From positions 1-64,000 of the forward strand of contig JAFGJM010000011.1 of the NCBI GenBank assembly GCA_016929095.1: DNA of 64,000 nucleotides, written 5' to 3'. Below the pieces are notes generated by a model that searched no databases, was not told the DNA's origin, and worked only from the letters and a program-made list of their open reading frames with translations. The first letter of the stretch is position 1. The number at the start of each line of letters is the position of its first letter. Shown here piece after piece: positions 26,365 through 34,992 of this stretch. Source of the stretch: Anaerolineales bacterium. GTDB taxonomy: Bacteria; Chloroflexota; Anaerolineae; Anaerolineales; UBA4823. The position numbers and the translations under genes are program-made.

Positions 26365-27363
26365 TTATGATTTCATACAGGCAATGAACACGTCCTCAAG
26401 CGATGGTTCGATCACAGTCATCACTCCTGGCTGGATACCTGAGTTTTGCAATATGACGGTAATCGCCTGTTCATGGCGGAGTATGTCGGGCGCAATGACA
26501 TGAACAAGCGAACCATATAATACAATTTCATTCAGGGGTAATTTCCCGTCATTCTGGGCTGAGCGCAGAACTTTGACGGCGCCAGCGGCATCAGACGGGG
26601 AAATTTCGAGAACATCACCAGGCATTTTTTGAGTCTTGATTTCAATGGGTGATCCGCTAGCGATGATTTTGCCATGCTGTATGAAAGCCAGGCGATGGCT
26701 GTGTTCAGCTTCATCCATGTAGTGTGTGGTAATAAAAACTGTGACACCCCGTTGTTCTCTCATTTCGCTTTCCAAACTCGCCTGATTGGTTTCCGGCTGG
26801 AGGGGGGTGGAAACAAGCTTGTAGAGTAAATCCCAAAAGGCGCGGCGGGATAACGGATCTACGCCAGCCGTGGGTTCATCGAGAAATAAAACTTCGGGGC
26901 GATGCAGGATAGCTGCGCCAAGCGCCAATCGCTGGCGCCAACCACCGGAAAGGTCACGTGTTTGGGTGTTTTCGTGCCTTTCCAAACCAGCCATATGAAG
27001 GGCTTCCGCGATCCGTTTTTGCAGCAAGGAATTTTCTAACCCATAAGCTTGACCATAGAAATTCAGATTTTGCAGGACGGTCAGATCGTTATACAAACTG
27101 AAACGCTGGGACATATATCCCACCCGCGGGCGGATTTTGCTGGTATCCTTTTCCACCTTCAAGCCGAGCACCTCAACCGAACCCTCGCCAGGTTTCATCA
27201 ATCCAAGCAGCATACGAATGGTAGTGGTTTTGCCAGAACCATTCGGCCCCAGGAAGCCGAATATTTCTCCATGCTGCACATTAAAATTAATATGATCGAC
27301 AGCGGTGAAATCCCCAAAGCGTTTGGTGAGATCTTTCGCAAGAATTGCCGGTTGATAATCCAT
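26365..27363 (-). CDS. ABC-2 exporter ATPase subunit (second)
   Basis: A 332-residue ATPase. Walker A GPNGSGKTT, Q-loop in MSQRFSLYND, signature LSGGWRQRL, Walker B LFLDEPTAGVD, and switch His in FITTHYMDEAE. It has the C-terminal extra domain (about residues 230-330) of the DrrA/CcmA group. It is last in a minus-strand row TetR, GlsB-like, ATPase, permease, permease, ATPase, so each permease has its own ATPase. No clear ribosome-binding site. Compared with E. coli YbhF, where both ATPases are fused, here they are separate genes at opposite ends. Confidence 0.92.
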   Translation of the reverse strand: MDYQPAILAKDLTKRFGDFTAVDHINFNVQHGEIFGFLGPNGSGKTTTIRMLLGLMKPGEGSVEVLGLKVEKDTSKIRPRVGYMSQRFSLYNDLTVLQNLNFYGQAYGLENSLLQKRIAEALHMAGLERHENTQTRDLSGGWRQRLALGAAILHRPEVLFLDEPTAGVDPLSRRAFWDLLYKLVSTPLQPETNQASLESEMREQRGVTVFITTHYMDEAEHSHRLAFIQHGKIIASGSPIEIKTQKMPGDVLEISPSDAAGAVKVLRSAQNDGKLPLNEIVLYGSLVHVIAPDILRHEQAITVILQNSGIQPGVMTVIEPSLEDVFIACMKS

Positions 27364-27430
27364 GGTTTTTCACACTATATTGAAAAGAATAAGAAAGTTT
27401 TAAATCATTATGTCGTGATTTTTAGTTCTC

Positions 27431-28555
27431 TCAATCCAAAGCTCGACGCACAAAACGCAACGAGAATGTACCAATAATTAATCCCAAGGCAGCCAGAGCC
27501 AGTACGTGTGGATAAAGAACATTTAGTCCGCTGCCTTTAAGCAGAATACTACGCATTATATACAACCAGTGATGGGCCGGGATCAGATTAGCAAACCATT
27601 GTAAAGCCTGCGGCATCCCTTCGACAGGGGCAGCATAGCCGGTGAACATGAAGTCCACCATACCCACCAGCATCACAAGTAAAAATGCTTGATGCTGGGT
27701 GCGCGAAATCACCGAGATGACCAATCCCTTACTGAGTTCAACCAATAAGTAAGCCAACGCCAATACCATCAGCAGAAAAAACGAACCTCGGATTGGTACA
27801 TCGAAAGCAAAGTGAATCATCCCCAGCATGAGCACAAAATCGGTGATAGCAATAATTACCACCGGAATAGATTTACCGATAATGATTTCCAGTGATGAGA
27901 ATGGCATAACCAGTAATTGTTCCAGTGTTCCCAGTTCGCGTTCGCGCGAGAAAGCCAGCGCCGCGAACAAAAGCACTGTAAATTCAAGCATCAAACCAAG
28001 TTCTGCAGGGGTTGTGTAGAGCGCTTCGGATAAGTTTTCATTGAACCACACCCGCAGACTGACATCAAATCCTGCGAATTCATCTGACCTTAACCCCAGG
28101 CGTTGGATGATGATCCGTTGGTTGATATCGCGCGCCAGCCCGTCTACGGCGCGCAACGCTTCCAATGCCGGGGTACTTTCCGCACCATTAAGTAAGATTT
28201 GGAGCGTAGGTTGTCCATTGGATGCAACCATCATATCATCGAAATCGGGAGGAATAATGACCGCGGCATTGATTTTCCCCTTCTCGAGCGCTGATGTAAT
28301 TTCATGCATATCATCCACCGCTTCAGCGGCGCGAAAGGTGCCGGTATTCTCCAACCCAACGATAAGCGCACGACTTTGGGCACTCTTGCTGTAATCAAGC
28401 ACCATCAATGGCAGATTGGTAATCGGACGTGAAGTTGCCCAGGCGACCAATAACAATTCAGTAACCCCACCGAGCAGCATGAATGCAGGCAACCACCAGT
28501 CCGTTCTCAAGTGGATAAATTCTTTGATCACCAGAGACCAAATACGTCTAATCAT
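27431..28555 (-). CDS. ABC-2 type permease (YbhR-like)
   Basis: A 374-residue membrane subunit with one N-terminal helix, a large extracytoplasmic domain (about residues 45-175), then five C-terminal helices: the ABC-2 membrane protein architecture. The motif SREREGTLEQLL-type stretch is seen as SRERELGTLEQLLVMPFSSL, the coupling region of this family. It is homologous to its upstream neighbour and probably pairs with it as a heterodimer. It lies 67 bases upstream of the last ATPase. Confidence 0.9.
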   Translation of the reverse strand: MIRRIWSLVIKEFIHLRTDWWLPAFMLLGGVTELLLVAWATSRPITNLPLMVLDYSKSAQSRALIVGLENTGTFRAAEAVDDMHEITSALEKGKINAAVIIPPDFDDMMVASNGQPTLQILLNGAESTPALEALRAVDGLARDINQRIIIQRLGLRSDEFAGFDVSLRVWFNENLSEALYTTPAELGLMLEFTVLLFAALAFSRERELGTLEQLLVMPFSSLEIIIGKSIPVVIIAITDFVLMLGMIHFAFDVPIRGSFFLLMVLALAYLLVELSKGLVISVISRTQHQAFLLVMLVGMVDFMFTGYAAPVEGMPQALQWFANLIPAHHWLYIMRSILLKGSGLNVLYPHVLALAALGLIIGTFSLRFVRRALD

Positions 28556-28626
28556 AACGCTACTTCACAAACCTATCTCTTTTTTTTTGAGGTGATGATC
28601 TCATTCCAGTTGAGTAAGGCACAGCT

Positions 28627-29760
28627 TTATCCTAATTTTTTCTTGAAGAATAAAGCGGCCAGTGCAATATATACCAGACCTAATACCGCCATCATCACCG
28701 CATAAGGCCAAAGTACTTCCATACCCACACCGGGCAAGAAAATCCCGCGTGTGACGATAGCATAATGCGTCCCCGGCAGGAACATCGCCTCCATGCGCAT
28801 CTCCTCCGGCATGGAAGCCAGTGGAAAAAAGATACCAGTCAGGAAAAACCCCGGAAAGAAAATCACTAAAAACGATAATGCCAGGGCAGCCGCCTGGGTT
28901 CGCATGAACACACCCACAACAATTCCCATGCTCAATACACCGAACATGAAAATGGCTGAAAGTCCAAAAAACAATGCAAAATTACCATTGAATGAAATCT
29001 TGAACCACATAATAGCCAGCCAGGGAATTAAAATCACATTCAATAGCCCTACCACGACATAGGGAAAAATCTTACCCAGTAATAACTCGGCGCGCTTGAT
29101 CGGCGTTGCCAATAATTGCTCCAAGGTGCCATGCTCACGCTCATGAGCTAAGGTTAGCGCAACGGAAAGCGCCGGCAATCCTAATACCATTGATATCAAC
29201 CCTGGAACCAGGTCGTTGCGGGGTTTTAAATCCGGATTGAACCAGGTTTGCACGCGTACATCCAGCACCGAGAGCGAATCTGACGATACTCCTGCGGGTT
29301 GCCATTGGCTTAACACCGCCGAATCCACAAATGTTTCCGCCCGCGCTGAGATATGTTCCACTGCAAAATTACCGCTATTTGGTTCGGTACCATCGATAAT
29401 CACTTGCAGGGGCATTCCACGCAATGATAATAAATCGCGGTCAAATCCCGGCGCGATGACTAAAGCCGCTTTGATCTCTCCGTTCACCAGCAGGGCATCG
29501 ATCTCATCGATGCTGTATACCATGGCGTACAAATCCAGATCCTGACCGGCTGTAATCTGCTGCACAAAAGCCCGCGAGGTTTGGGTTGCATCGTAATCCA
29601 ACACGGCAATAGGGACATGCTTGATGTCTACCGTCAATGCATACGCCATCAATAAAAGCAACAGGGTTGGTGTGAACAGCACCAAGAATAGAGTAGCACG
29701 GTCACGTATGATATGGTGAAACTCTTTACGCATCACTGCCCATACATGCCGGAAATTCAT
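28627..29760 (-). CDS. ABC-2 type permease (YbhS-like)
   Basis: A 377-residue membrane subunit with the same plan as the next gene: helix 1 (LFLVLFTPTLLLLLMAYAL), an external domain, and five helices after AHEREHGTLEQLLATPIKRA. Its ATG overlaps the stop of the preceding ATPase by 4 bases (ATGA), so the two are translationally coupled. No HlyD-type adaptor gene is nearby, as expected if the cell has a single membrane. Confidence 0.92.
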   Translation of the reverse strand: MNFRHVWAVMRKEFHHIIRDRATLFLVLFTPTLLLLLMAYALTVDIKHVPIAVLDYDATQTSRAFVQQITAGQDLDLYAMVYSIDEIDALLVNGEIKAALVIAPGFDRDLLSLRGMPLQVIIDGTEPNSGNFAVEHISARAETFVDSAVLSQWQPAGVSSDSLSVLDVRVQTWFNPDLKPRNDLVPGLISMVLGLPALSVALTLAHEREHGTLEQLLATPIKRAELLLGKIFPYVVVGLLNVILIPWLAIMWFKISFNGNFALFFGLSAIFMFGVLSMGIVVGVFMRTQAAALALSFLVIFFPGFFLTGIFFPLASMPEEMRMEAMFLPGTHYAIVTRGIFLPGVGMEVLWPYAVMMAVLGLVYIALAALFFKKKLG

Positions 29761-30686
29761 GCGTCTATCCTTCGGATCAACGAAATGAACGCCTGCTCCA
29801 TATGCACCGGGGCTACACGGATGCTGCGCACCTCGATACCCGCCTTTTTCAGGGATCGTTTGATTTCAGGTAATTGACGTTCCCCTGAGTCAACCAAGAT
29901 ATGAAGCGTCTCGCCATAGGTTTGAACTTCTTTGATGTTTTCAAGTTCCATCACTTTGTCCAGGGCTTTTTGCCAATTTACAGGCCAAACCTCGATGATT
30001 TCACTATCGATTTTTTTACGAATATTGTGTGGTGTATCGCACTCGATGAGTTTACCTGCATACATCAAACCCACCCGTGAACATCGATCTGCCTCATCCA
30101 TATATGGGGTACTCACAATGATCGTTGTGCCTCTCAAATGCAATTCAGTGAGAATATTCCAGAATTCACGCCGGGAAACCGGATCCACGCCAGTGGTGGG
30201 TTCGTCCAGTAAAAGAATTTCAGGTTCATGAATGAGTGTACAAGCCAGAGCGAGTTTCTTCTGCATACCGCCCGAAAGGTGTGCTGCTCGGCGGTTTTTA
30301 AACGGCAGCAATCCGGCGAACTCCAACAATCGCTCGGTGCGCTCCTCCAAATCTTTAGAAGACACATCGAATAATTCTGCAAAAAAAAGCAAATTCTCCA
30401 GCGCCGAAAGCTCTCCGTACAGGCTGAATTGTTGCGCCATGTAACCGACATACGGCTTGATAGAATCGGGTTGGTTATTAAGATCGAAGCCCATAAGCGC
30501 AGCCGTTCCCTCGCTTATATTGAGCAAACCTGCCAATAATCGAAGTGTGGTCGTTTTTCCCGCACCGTCTGGACCTACCAAACCGAATAATTCCCCGGTT
30601 TCGATGATCAGATGCAGACCATCTACTGCACGCGTCTTTTTAAAAATACGGGTAAGCCCTTCGATTTCGACGATTTTTTCATTCAT
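29757..30686 (-). CDS. ABC-2 exporter ATPase subunit (first)
   Basis: A 309-residue ATPase. Walker A GPDGAGKTT, Q-loop MAQQFSLYGE, signature LSGGMQKKL, Walker B LLLDEPTTGVD. The His in the switch loop is replaced: the region reads IVSTPYMDEAD, where relatives have TH-YMDEA (compare TTHYMDEAE in the other ATPase), so this subunit may hydrolyse ATP poorly. It overlaps the permease start by 4 bases. Probably forms one exporter with the other three genes. Confidence 0.92.
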   Translation of the reverse strand: MNEKIVEIEGLTRIFKKTRAVDGLHLIIETGELFGLVGPDGAGKTTTLRLLAGLLNISEGTAALMGFDLNNQPDSIKPYVGYMAQQFSLYGELSALENLLFFAELFDVSSKDLEERTERLLEFAGLLPFKNRRAAHLSGGMQKKLALACTLIHEPEILLLDEPTTGVDPVSRREFWNILTELHLRGTTIIVSTPYMDEADRCSRVGLMYAGKLIECDTPHNIRKKIDSEIIEVWPVNWQKALDKVMELENIKEVQTYGETLHILVDSGERQLPEIKRSLKKAGIEVRSIRVAPVHMEQAFISLIRRIDA

Positions 30687-30803
30687 TGCTCATGCTCACA
30701 TCGCCACAAAACCATGCTGCTTCGATGATCCATTTTTTTTCGATGAGACCTTTTTGCTAGAAATCGCTTTGTAAGTTTTAAACTCGTTAGTAATCGATAG
30801 CCT

Positions 30804-31073
30804 TCATTTTTTGGCTACCCGGATCAACCACAACACCAACAGCGCCCCTAATGCCGGTTCAAGCGCCACGCCGAGATTACGAAGCCCTTTTGAAAATCCC
30901 ATCGCCGGGATGACGAACCAATCGACTAACCCGACGGCGACTGCGGTAATGATGGCTGCAATATAATCGCCTTGCACACCAATAGGACGATTATCCTTCC
31001 AGATAAAATCTGCGATCCAACCCACCAGCAGACCGACCAGGATCATCGCAGCGATCAATATGATGAATTCCAT
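30804..31073 (-). CDS. GlsB/YeaQ/YmgE-family small membrane protein
   Basis: 89 residues with three membrane helices: MEFIILIAAMILVGLLVGWI, a middle helix over AAIITAVAVGLVDWF, and ALEPALGALLVLWLIRVAKK. The Gly-rich GLLVGWIADF start is typical of transglycosylase-associated-protein family members, often stress-induced. AAGGAG lies just before the ATG. It sits between the TetR gene and the ABC cluster on the same strand and may be co-regulated. Biochemical role unknown. Confidence 0.8.
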   Translation of the reverse strand: MEFIILIAAMILVGLLVGWIADFIWKDNRPIGVQGDYIAAIITAVAVGLVDWFVIPAMGFSKGLRNLGVALEPALGALLVLWLIRVAKK

Positions 31074-31155
31074 AGCATACTCCTTTTACATAAACGCATA
31101 CGATCGGATTTCACTCTGATTCTCTTTTTTCGCATTATTTCTCTTTCCAGCGATG

Positions 31156-31758
31156 TTAAGCCGATGTTTGGATACCTTCCAGTAACAGGCTTATACTCGA
31201 ACGAATATGATCTTCCACACTTATTAGCGTATTATCGTATATCCATAAGAGAATGGTACCTTCGTAGATTGCACCGGCGGCAATGGCTACGTCAAGCGCC
31301 TGCACCGGGCGAAATTCGCCCGAGTCGATCCCACGTTGAATAATCGGGATCATACTGTCGATGTAGTGGTGGAAATATGTTTTTAAGGCGTTTTGCACTG
31401 TTTTATTGCGAAATGCTAATGCTAAAAATTCATACGTGACCGGTAAGATATGAAGCATCATCTTATAATCGCGGATGGCTTCTTCGGTATAGAGAGAAAT
31501 CGCCTCAGTAGCACTAAGCTCTAAATTTTTTCTTGATTCAAGCTGTTTTACGACGCTATGGAAAATTTTTTCCAATATGGCGATTATCAATTCATCTTTG
31601 CTTTTAAAATACAGATATAGAGTGCCTTTACTTAGTCCGGTTTGATTGGCAATATCATCCATACGCGCTTGATCGAAACCCTTTTTTGTAAAGACATCCG
31701 CAGCAGCCTCAAGAATTTGATCTTTACGTTCATCACTTACATTGGGTCGAGGGGACAT
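31156..31758 (-). CDS. TetR/AcrR-family regulator of the ABC-2 cluster
   Basis: A 200-residue repressor with a textbook HTH: ILEAAADVFTKKGFDQARMD then IANQTGLSKGTLYLYFKSKD (residues 15-60). The C-terminal domain resembles the TetR_C groups seen beside ABC-2 drug exporters. A strong promoter with a perfect 24-base palindrome immediately after its -10 box lies upstream, implying autoregulation and control of the downstream genes. The ligand is probably an exported drug (inference). Confidence 0.93.
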   Translation of the reverse strand: MSPRPNVSDERKDQILEAAADVFTKKGFDQARMDDIANQTGLSKGTLYLYFKSKDELIIAILEKIFHSVVKQLESRKNLELSATEAISLYTEEAIRDYKMMLHILPVTYEFLALAFRNKTVQNALKTYFHHYIDSMIPIIQRGIDSGEFRPVQALDVAIAAGAIYEGTILLWIYDNTLISVEDHIRSSISLLLEGIQTSA

Positions 31759-31786
31759 AGGAAAAGATACTCACAATTTAAAGTTT

Positions 31787-31840
31787 AAATAACTGACCAG
31801 TCAGTTATTTATATTATATAGAAATAAATCTTAAAGTCAA
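31787..31840 (-). promoter_or_regulatory. Promoter and perfect 24-bp operator of the TetR/ABC-2 cluster
   Basis: Minus strand: TTGACT (31840-31835), 16 bases, TATAAT (31818-31813). Directly downstream a perfect palindrome occupies 31810-31787, half-site AAATAACTGAC around a 2-base centre. The ACTGAC-GTCAGT core is typical of TetR-family operators. Confidence 0.8.
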
Positions 31841-31891
31841 TTGGAAATCAACATCCGTGTTATCTCCTCCCCCACACCAATCCGATAATGA

Positions 31892-33718
31892 TCAAGAATC
31901 GTCCATCCCTTCGATTATCTTCTCATGCGCCTCTCTGATTTTTTGCGCATCCATCTTCTCCAACTTCCGGTCATAGGTCAGGTAACCGTTGATCTCAATC
32001 TCTACATCGGTGGTCTGGGTGTAAACCGCAGCCGCTAAACCTTGCGAAACAAGCGGTTTCAACTCATTCTCCAATAAGTCTAAATATGCCTGGGTTAATG
32101 CTTCCCGCGTATCGTAAAACCGATATCCAAATTTTTTGTCTTCATCCCACATATGGTCAGGTATTTTCAAGCTGAAACCGCCGAATTCCGAGATGACAAA
32201 GGCACGCTTACGACCGATGTGCGGGCGATATAACCTTCTGAAATAGACATGTTTGCTTAGAAAATCACCGCCGCCCTGATCGAACCAGCCGGAGGCATGA
32301 TCTACCAGTCGGCCGGGATCATAGTCTTTCAGCCATTTCGCCACTTCGTTTGCATGGAACTGCCCCCAGGATTCGTTGAATGGCACCCATACCGCAATGC
32401 AGGGTGAATTATATAAATAGTCAACCATACCTTGCAGCTCCTCGCGGTATTCCGCTCGATTAGAATCACTGGCTCTGCCAAAGCGCTGCAAGCGTCGCTG
32501 ATCGTTGCGGTGAAACCCTATCGTTAACGAGAGAAAAGCCACCACATCACTATCCGGTATTCCGCCGTTGGGCATATCCTGCCACACGATCATACCCAGG
32601 CGGTCACAGTGATAATACCAACGCAAAGGTTCGACTTTGACATGCTTGCGGATCATATTACACCCGATCTGCCGAGCGTACTCAATATCGAATAACATGG
32701 CTTCTTCAGAAGGCGGGGTGTATAACCCATCCGGGAAATACCCCTGGTCTAAAGGACCAAACAAGAATATCATCTCCCCATTCAGGGTAAAACGGAAATA
32801 TCCGGCGGAATCTTCTTCCAGGCCAAATTTTCGTAAGGCAAAATAACTGCCCACTTCATCCAGGGTGTTTCCTTCATGCGTGAGCCGTAAGATTAAATCA
32901 TACAGATGGGGGTTCGCAGGGCTCCATTTTATTGAATGCGGTATGTTTATTTTTAATGGTGCATTTGCTAATCCCGCACCGGAGGCAATTGTTTCCCCAT
33001 TTGAAAGTATCTCAATTACCAGTTGAATACCTTCAATGTTCCCTTCATTACCAATTGCTAATTCTACGGTTAAAATTTCCTGATCCGACTCGGGAGTCAG
33101 TTTTAGTGATTGGATATAAACGGATGGTACACCTTCCAACCACACGGTTTGCCAGATGCCGGATATGGCTGTATACCAGATACCTTTAGGCTTTAGCACC
33201 TGTTTACCGCGCTGCTGCCAACCGGCGTCGGTTGGGTCCCATACGGAGACAATCAGTTCATTCTCTCCATCATGAAGGTTATCGGTGATATCCATGGTGA
33301 ATGGCAGGTAACCGCCATAATGCCCACCCACACAATTCCGGTTGACCCACACTTCGCACTCATAATCAACCGCCCCAAAGTGCAGCAATATCCTTCCTCC
33401 TTCATGCATATCCCTTAATAGTTCGGGGCGAGGATCTTGAAAAACGCGGCGGTACCATAATTTTTGTTCAGGCAACAAAGGCTTCTGAACACCAGAGAGG
33501 ATCGATTCCACCGCATAGGGTACCAATATTTTGCCGTCATATGTTCCTGGTACAGTGCTTTCTTTGGATAGGATGGCATAATCCCACCATCCGTTCAGGT
33601 TTACCCAATACGGGCGTGTCATCTGCGGACGGGGATATTCGGGCAAAGGACATGGTAATGCAGGCTCCCAGGGGGTGCGTAAAGCTTCAGCTTGAGTTGA
33701 TTTGCTCGACATGTTCAT
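31892..33718 (-). CDS. Glycoside hydrolase family 2 protein
   Basis: A cytoplasmic beta-glycosidase of about 609 residues (no signal peptide). It has an N-terminal jelly-roll sugar-binding domain (PYWVNLNGWWDYAI, then GGRILLHFGAVDYECEVWVN), an Ig-like middle, and a C-terminal TIM barrel. The acid/base is the Glu of VWVPFNESWGQ (about residue 446) and the nucleophile is the Glu of VISEFGGF (about 509). The ATG at 33718 avoids overlap with the lipoprotein gene; the frame stays open to 33805. Galactosidase, glucuronidase or arabinosidase cannot be separated by eye. Last gene of the locus MFS-GH127-lipoprotein-GH2, so its substrate probably contains arabinose (inference). Confidence 0.88.
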   Translation of the reverse strand: MNMSSKSTQAEALRTPWEPALPCPLPEYPRPQMTRPYWVNLNGWWDYAILSKESTVPGTYDGKILVPYAVESILSGVQKPLLPEQKLWYRRVFQDPRPELLRDMHEGGRILLHFGAVDYECEVWVNRNCVGGHYGGYLPFTMDITDNLHDGENELIVSVWDPTDAGWQQRGKQVLKPKGIWYTAISGIWQTVWLEGVPSVYIQSLKLTPESDQEILTVELAIGNEGNIEGIQLVIEILSNGETIASGAGLANAPLKINIPHSIKWSPANPHLYDLILRLTHEGNTLDEVGSYFALRKFGLEEDSAGYFRFTLNGEMIFLFGPLDQGYFPDGLYTPPSEEAMLFDIEYARQIGCNMIRKHVKVEPLRWYYHCDRLGMIVWQDMPNGGIPDSDVVAFLSLTIGFHRNDQRRLQRFGRASDSNRAEYREELQGMVDYLYNSPCIAVWVPFNESWGQFHANEVAKWLKDYDPGRLVDHASGWFDQGGGDFLSKHVYFRRLYRPHIGRKRAFVISEFGGFSLKIPDHMWDEDKKFGYRFYDTREALTQAYLDLLENELKPLVSQGLAAAVYTQTTDVEIEINGYLTYDRKLEKMDAQKIREAHEKIIEGMDDS

Positions 33719-33770
33719 TCGGTCTCTATGATTATCACCAAGATTAAAATCTATGTGACGCCAATGATCA

Positions 33771-34934
33771 CTATCGCCAGGGCATGGGTAAAATGCCTTT
33801 CTCACGAGCTTCCGCCAGATTTATCCAGGCATATCCTTCTTCTTCCGCATCCAGGTGGGGTAATGTTTCTTCCCATTCCACATTACCGACATCTAAGGCT
33901 TCATTAAAATCCGCCCTTCCGATCATAGTGGTTTCAATGAAGTAGTAATTGGCATTCTCCTGATCGGTGCGTATGGCCACATAAGCATGTCCGGGTATTC
34001 GAACGATGGCTGTTTCCAACTTTAAGGCTTCGGTTGCCGAAGCAAACAAGGTGGTAAGTTCGATACAATTTCCACTTCTCTGTTCAAGAACTTCATAGGG
34101 CATGCGCATGCGTTGAAATGTATCGGGGCCAAAAGCAACCATGGTACTGATATATGTCAGGTTGTAATCCTTATCCTCTGCTGTCCAGAGTGCTTCCAAC
34201 CTATCCCAAACGGTTCCTTCTTCATCATTAACTACTCCGCCGTATCCGTTTGTCATCATACCGGATGAGGTGTAATCGGCGGCAGTGCGGATCAATTCCT
34301 CTACAGCCGGATCTGTCGGTGTTACCCAGGCAGCATACATATCAAATTGACCATGCAAATCAACCCCTTCAATCCATACATGATCGCGGCGGGAATATAA
34401 CAAAATCTCTTTGGTTTCTTCAAGTAAAAGACGATCTCTATCACTATCCAATTGCGTGATAACAATATGGAAATTACCAAGTTGCTCCGAATTTAATTTA
34501 TCTACTGCTTCCGGAACCAAGCGCGGGTTTTGATGTATTTCCTCCTGCTCACCAGGCAAAATATCCACCGTGTCGGATGCCGTAGTGCTGTATCCTTCGA
34601 TTTCGGTTTCCACCAGCAGAGTAACCATCTCCGATCCGTTATTGGTGAGGGTTACATCCACAAAATGATCCAATACATTGCCATATAAATGGTAAAGAGC
34701 TGTCGCCAATCCATCCGTGTAAATGTATTCGATTCCAACATAATCATCTGATTCTTCGATAATGGTCTCTGTTTGAGTGACCTCCGTTATCAAAACCTGT
34801 TCTGTTTCCACAGAATTTTGGTCAGTATTAGCTTTTCCCGCTTGATCAGTAAAGGAGGAGAACAAACTGCATGCCAGCGGAAAAATACTGATCATCATCA
34901 CGATAACAATTTTCATTAATTGATGTTTTTTCAT
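33771..34934 (-). CDS. Lipoprotein with transglutaminase-like domain
   Basis: GGAG lies 6 bases before the ATG. The signal peptide MKIVIVMMISIFPLAC ends in a lipobox (Cys at about residue 22), then an acidic Thr/Glu linker. A beta-sandwich (about 65-165) precedes a transglutaminase-like papain fold. The Cys is in RSGNCIELTTLFASATEAL (about residue 290), the His in IPGHAYVAIR, and the third position falls in YYFIETTMIG, where Glu replaces the usual Asp. It could be a cysteine peptidase, a glycopeptidase-like enzyme or an inactive scaffold. It lies between two glycoside hydrolase genes, 59 bases after GH127. Confidence 0.8.
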   Translation of the reverse strand: MKKHQLMKIVIVMMISIFPLACSLFSSFTDQAGKANTDQNSVETEQVLITEVTQTETIIEESDDYVGIEYIYTDGLATALYHLYGNVLDHFVDVTLTNNGSEMVTLLVETEIEGYSTTASDTVDILPGEQEEIHQNPRLVPEAVDKLNSEQLGNFHIVITQLDSDRDRLLLEETKEILLYSRRDHVWIEGVDLHGQFDMYAAWVTPTDPAVEELIRTAADYTSSGMMTNGYGGVVNDEEGTVWDRLEALWTAEDKDYNLTYISTMVAFGPDTFQRMRMPYEVLEQRSGNCIELTTLFASATEALKLETAIVRIPGHAYVAIRTDQENANYYFIETTMIGRADFNEALDVGNVEWEETLPHLDAEEEGYAWINLAEAREKGILPMPWR

Positions 34935-34992
34935 CCTAATCTCCAGAGTACAAAGAAAATTTGAATGGTCGAAAAAAAGTACTCCAAAATGA

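Noticed and set aside
31892-33805. Longer start for the GH2 gene at 33805
   Set aside because: It would overlap the lipoprotein gene by 35 bases and add residues not fitting the family start.
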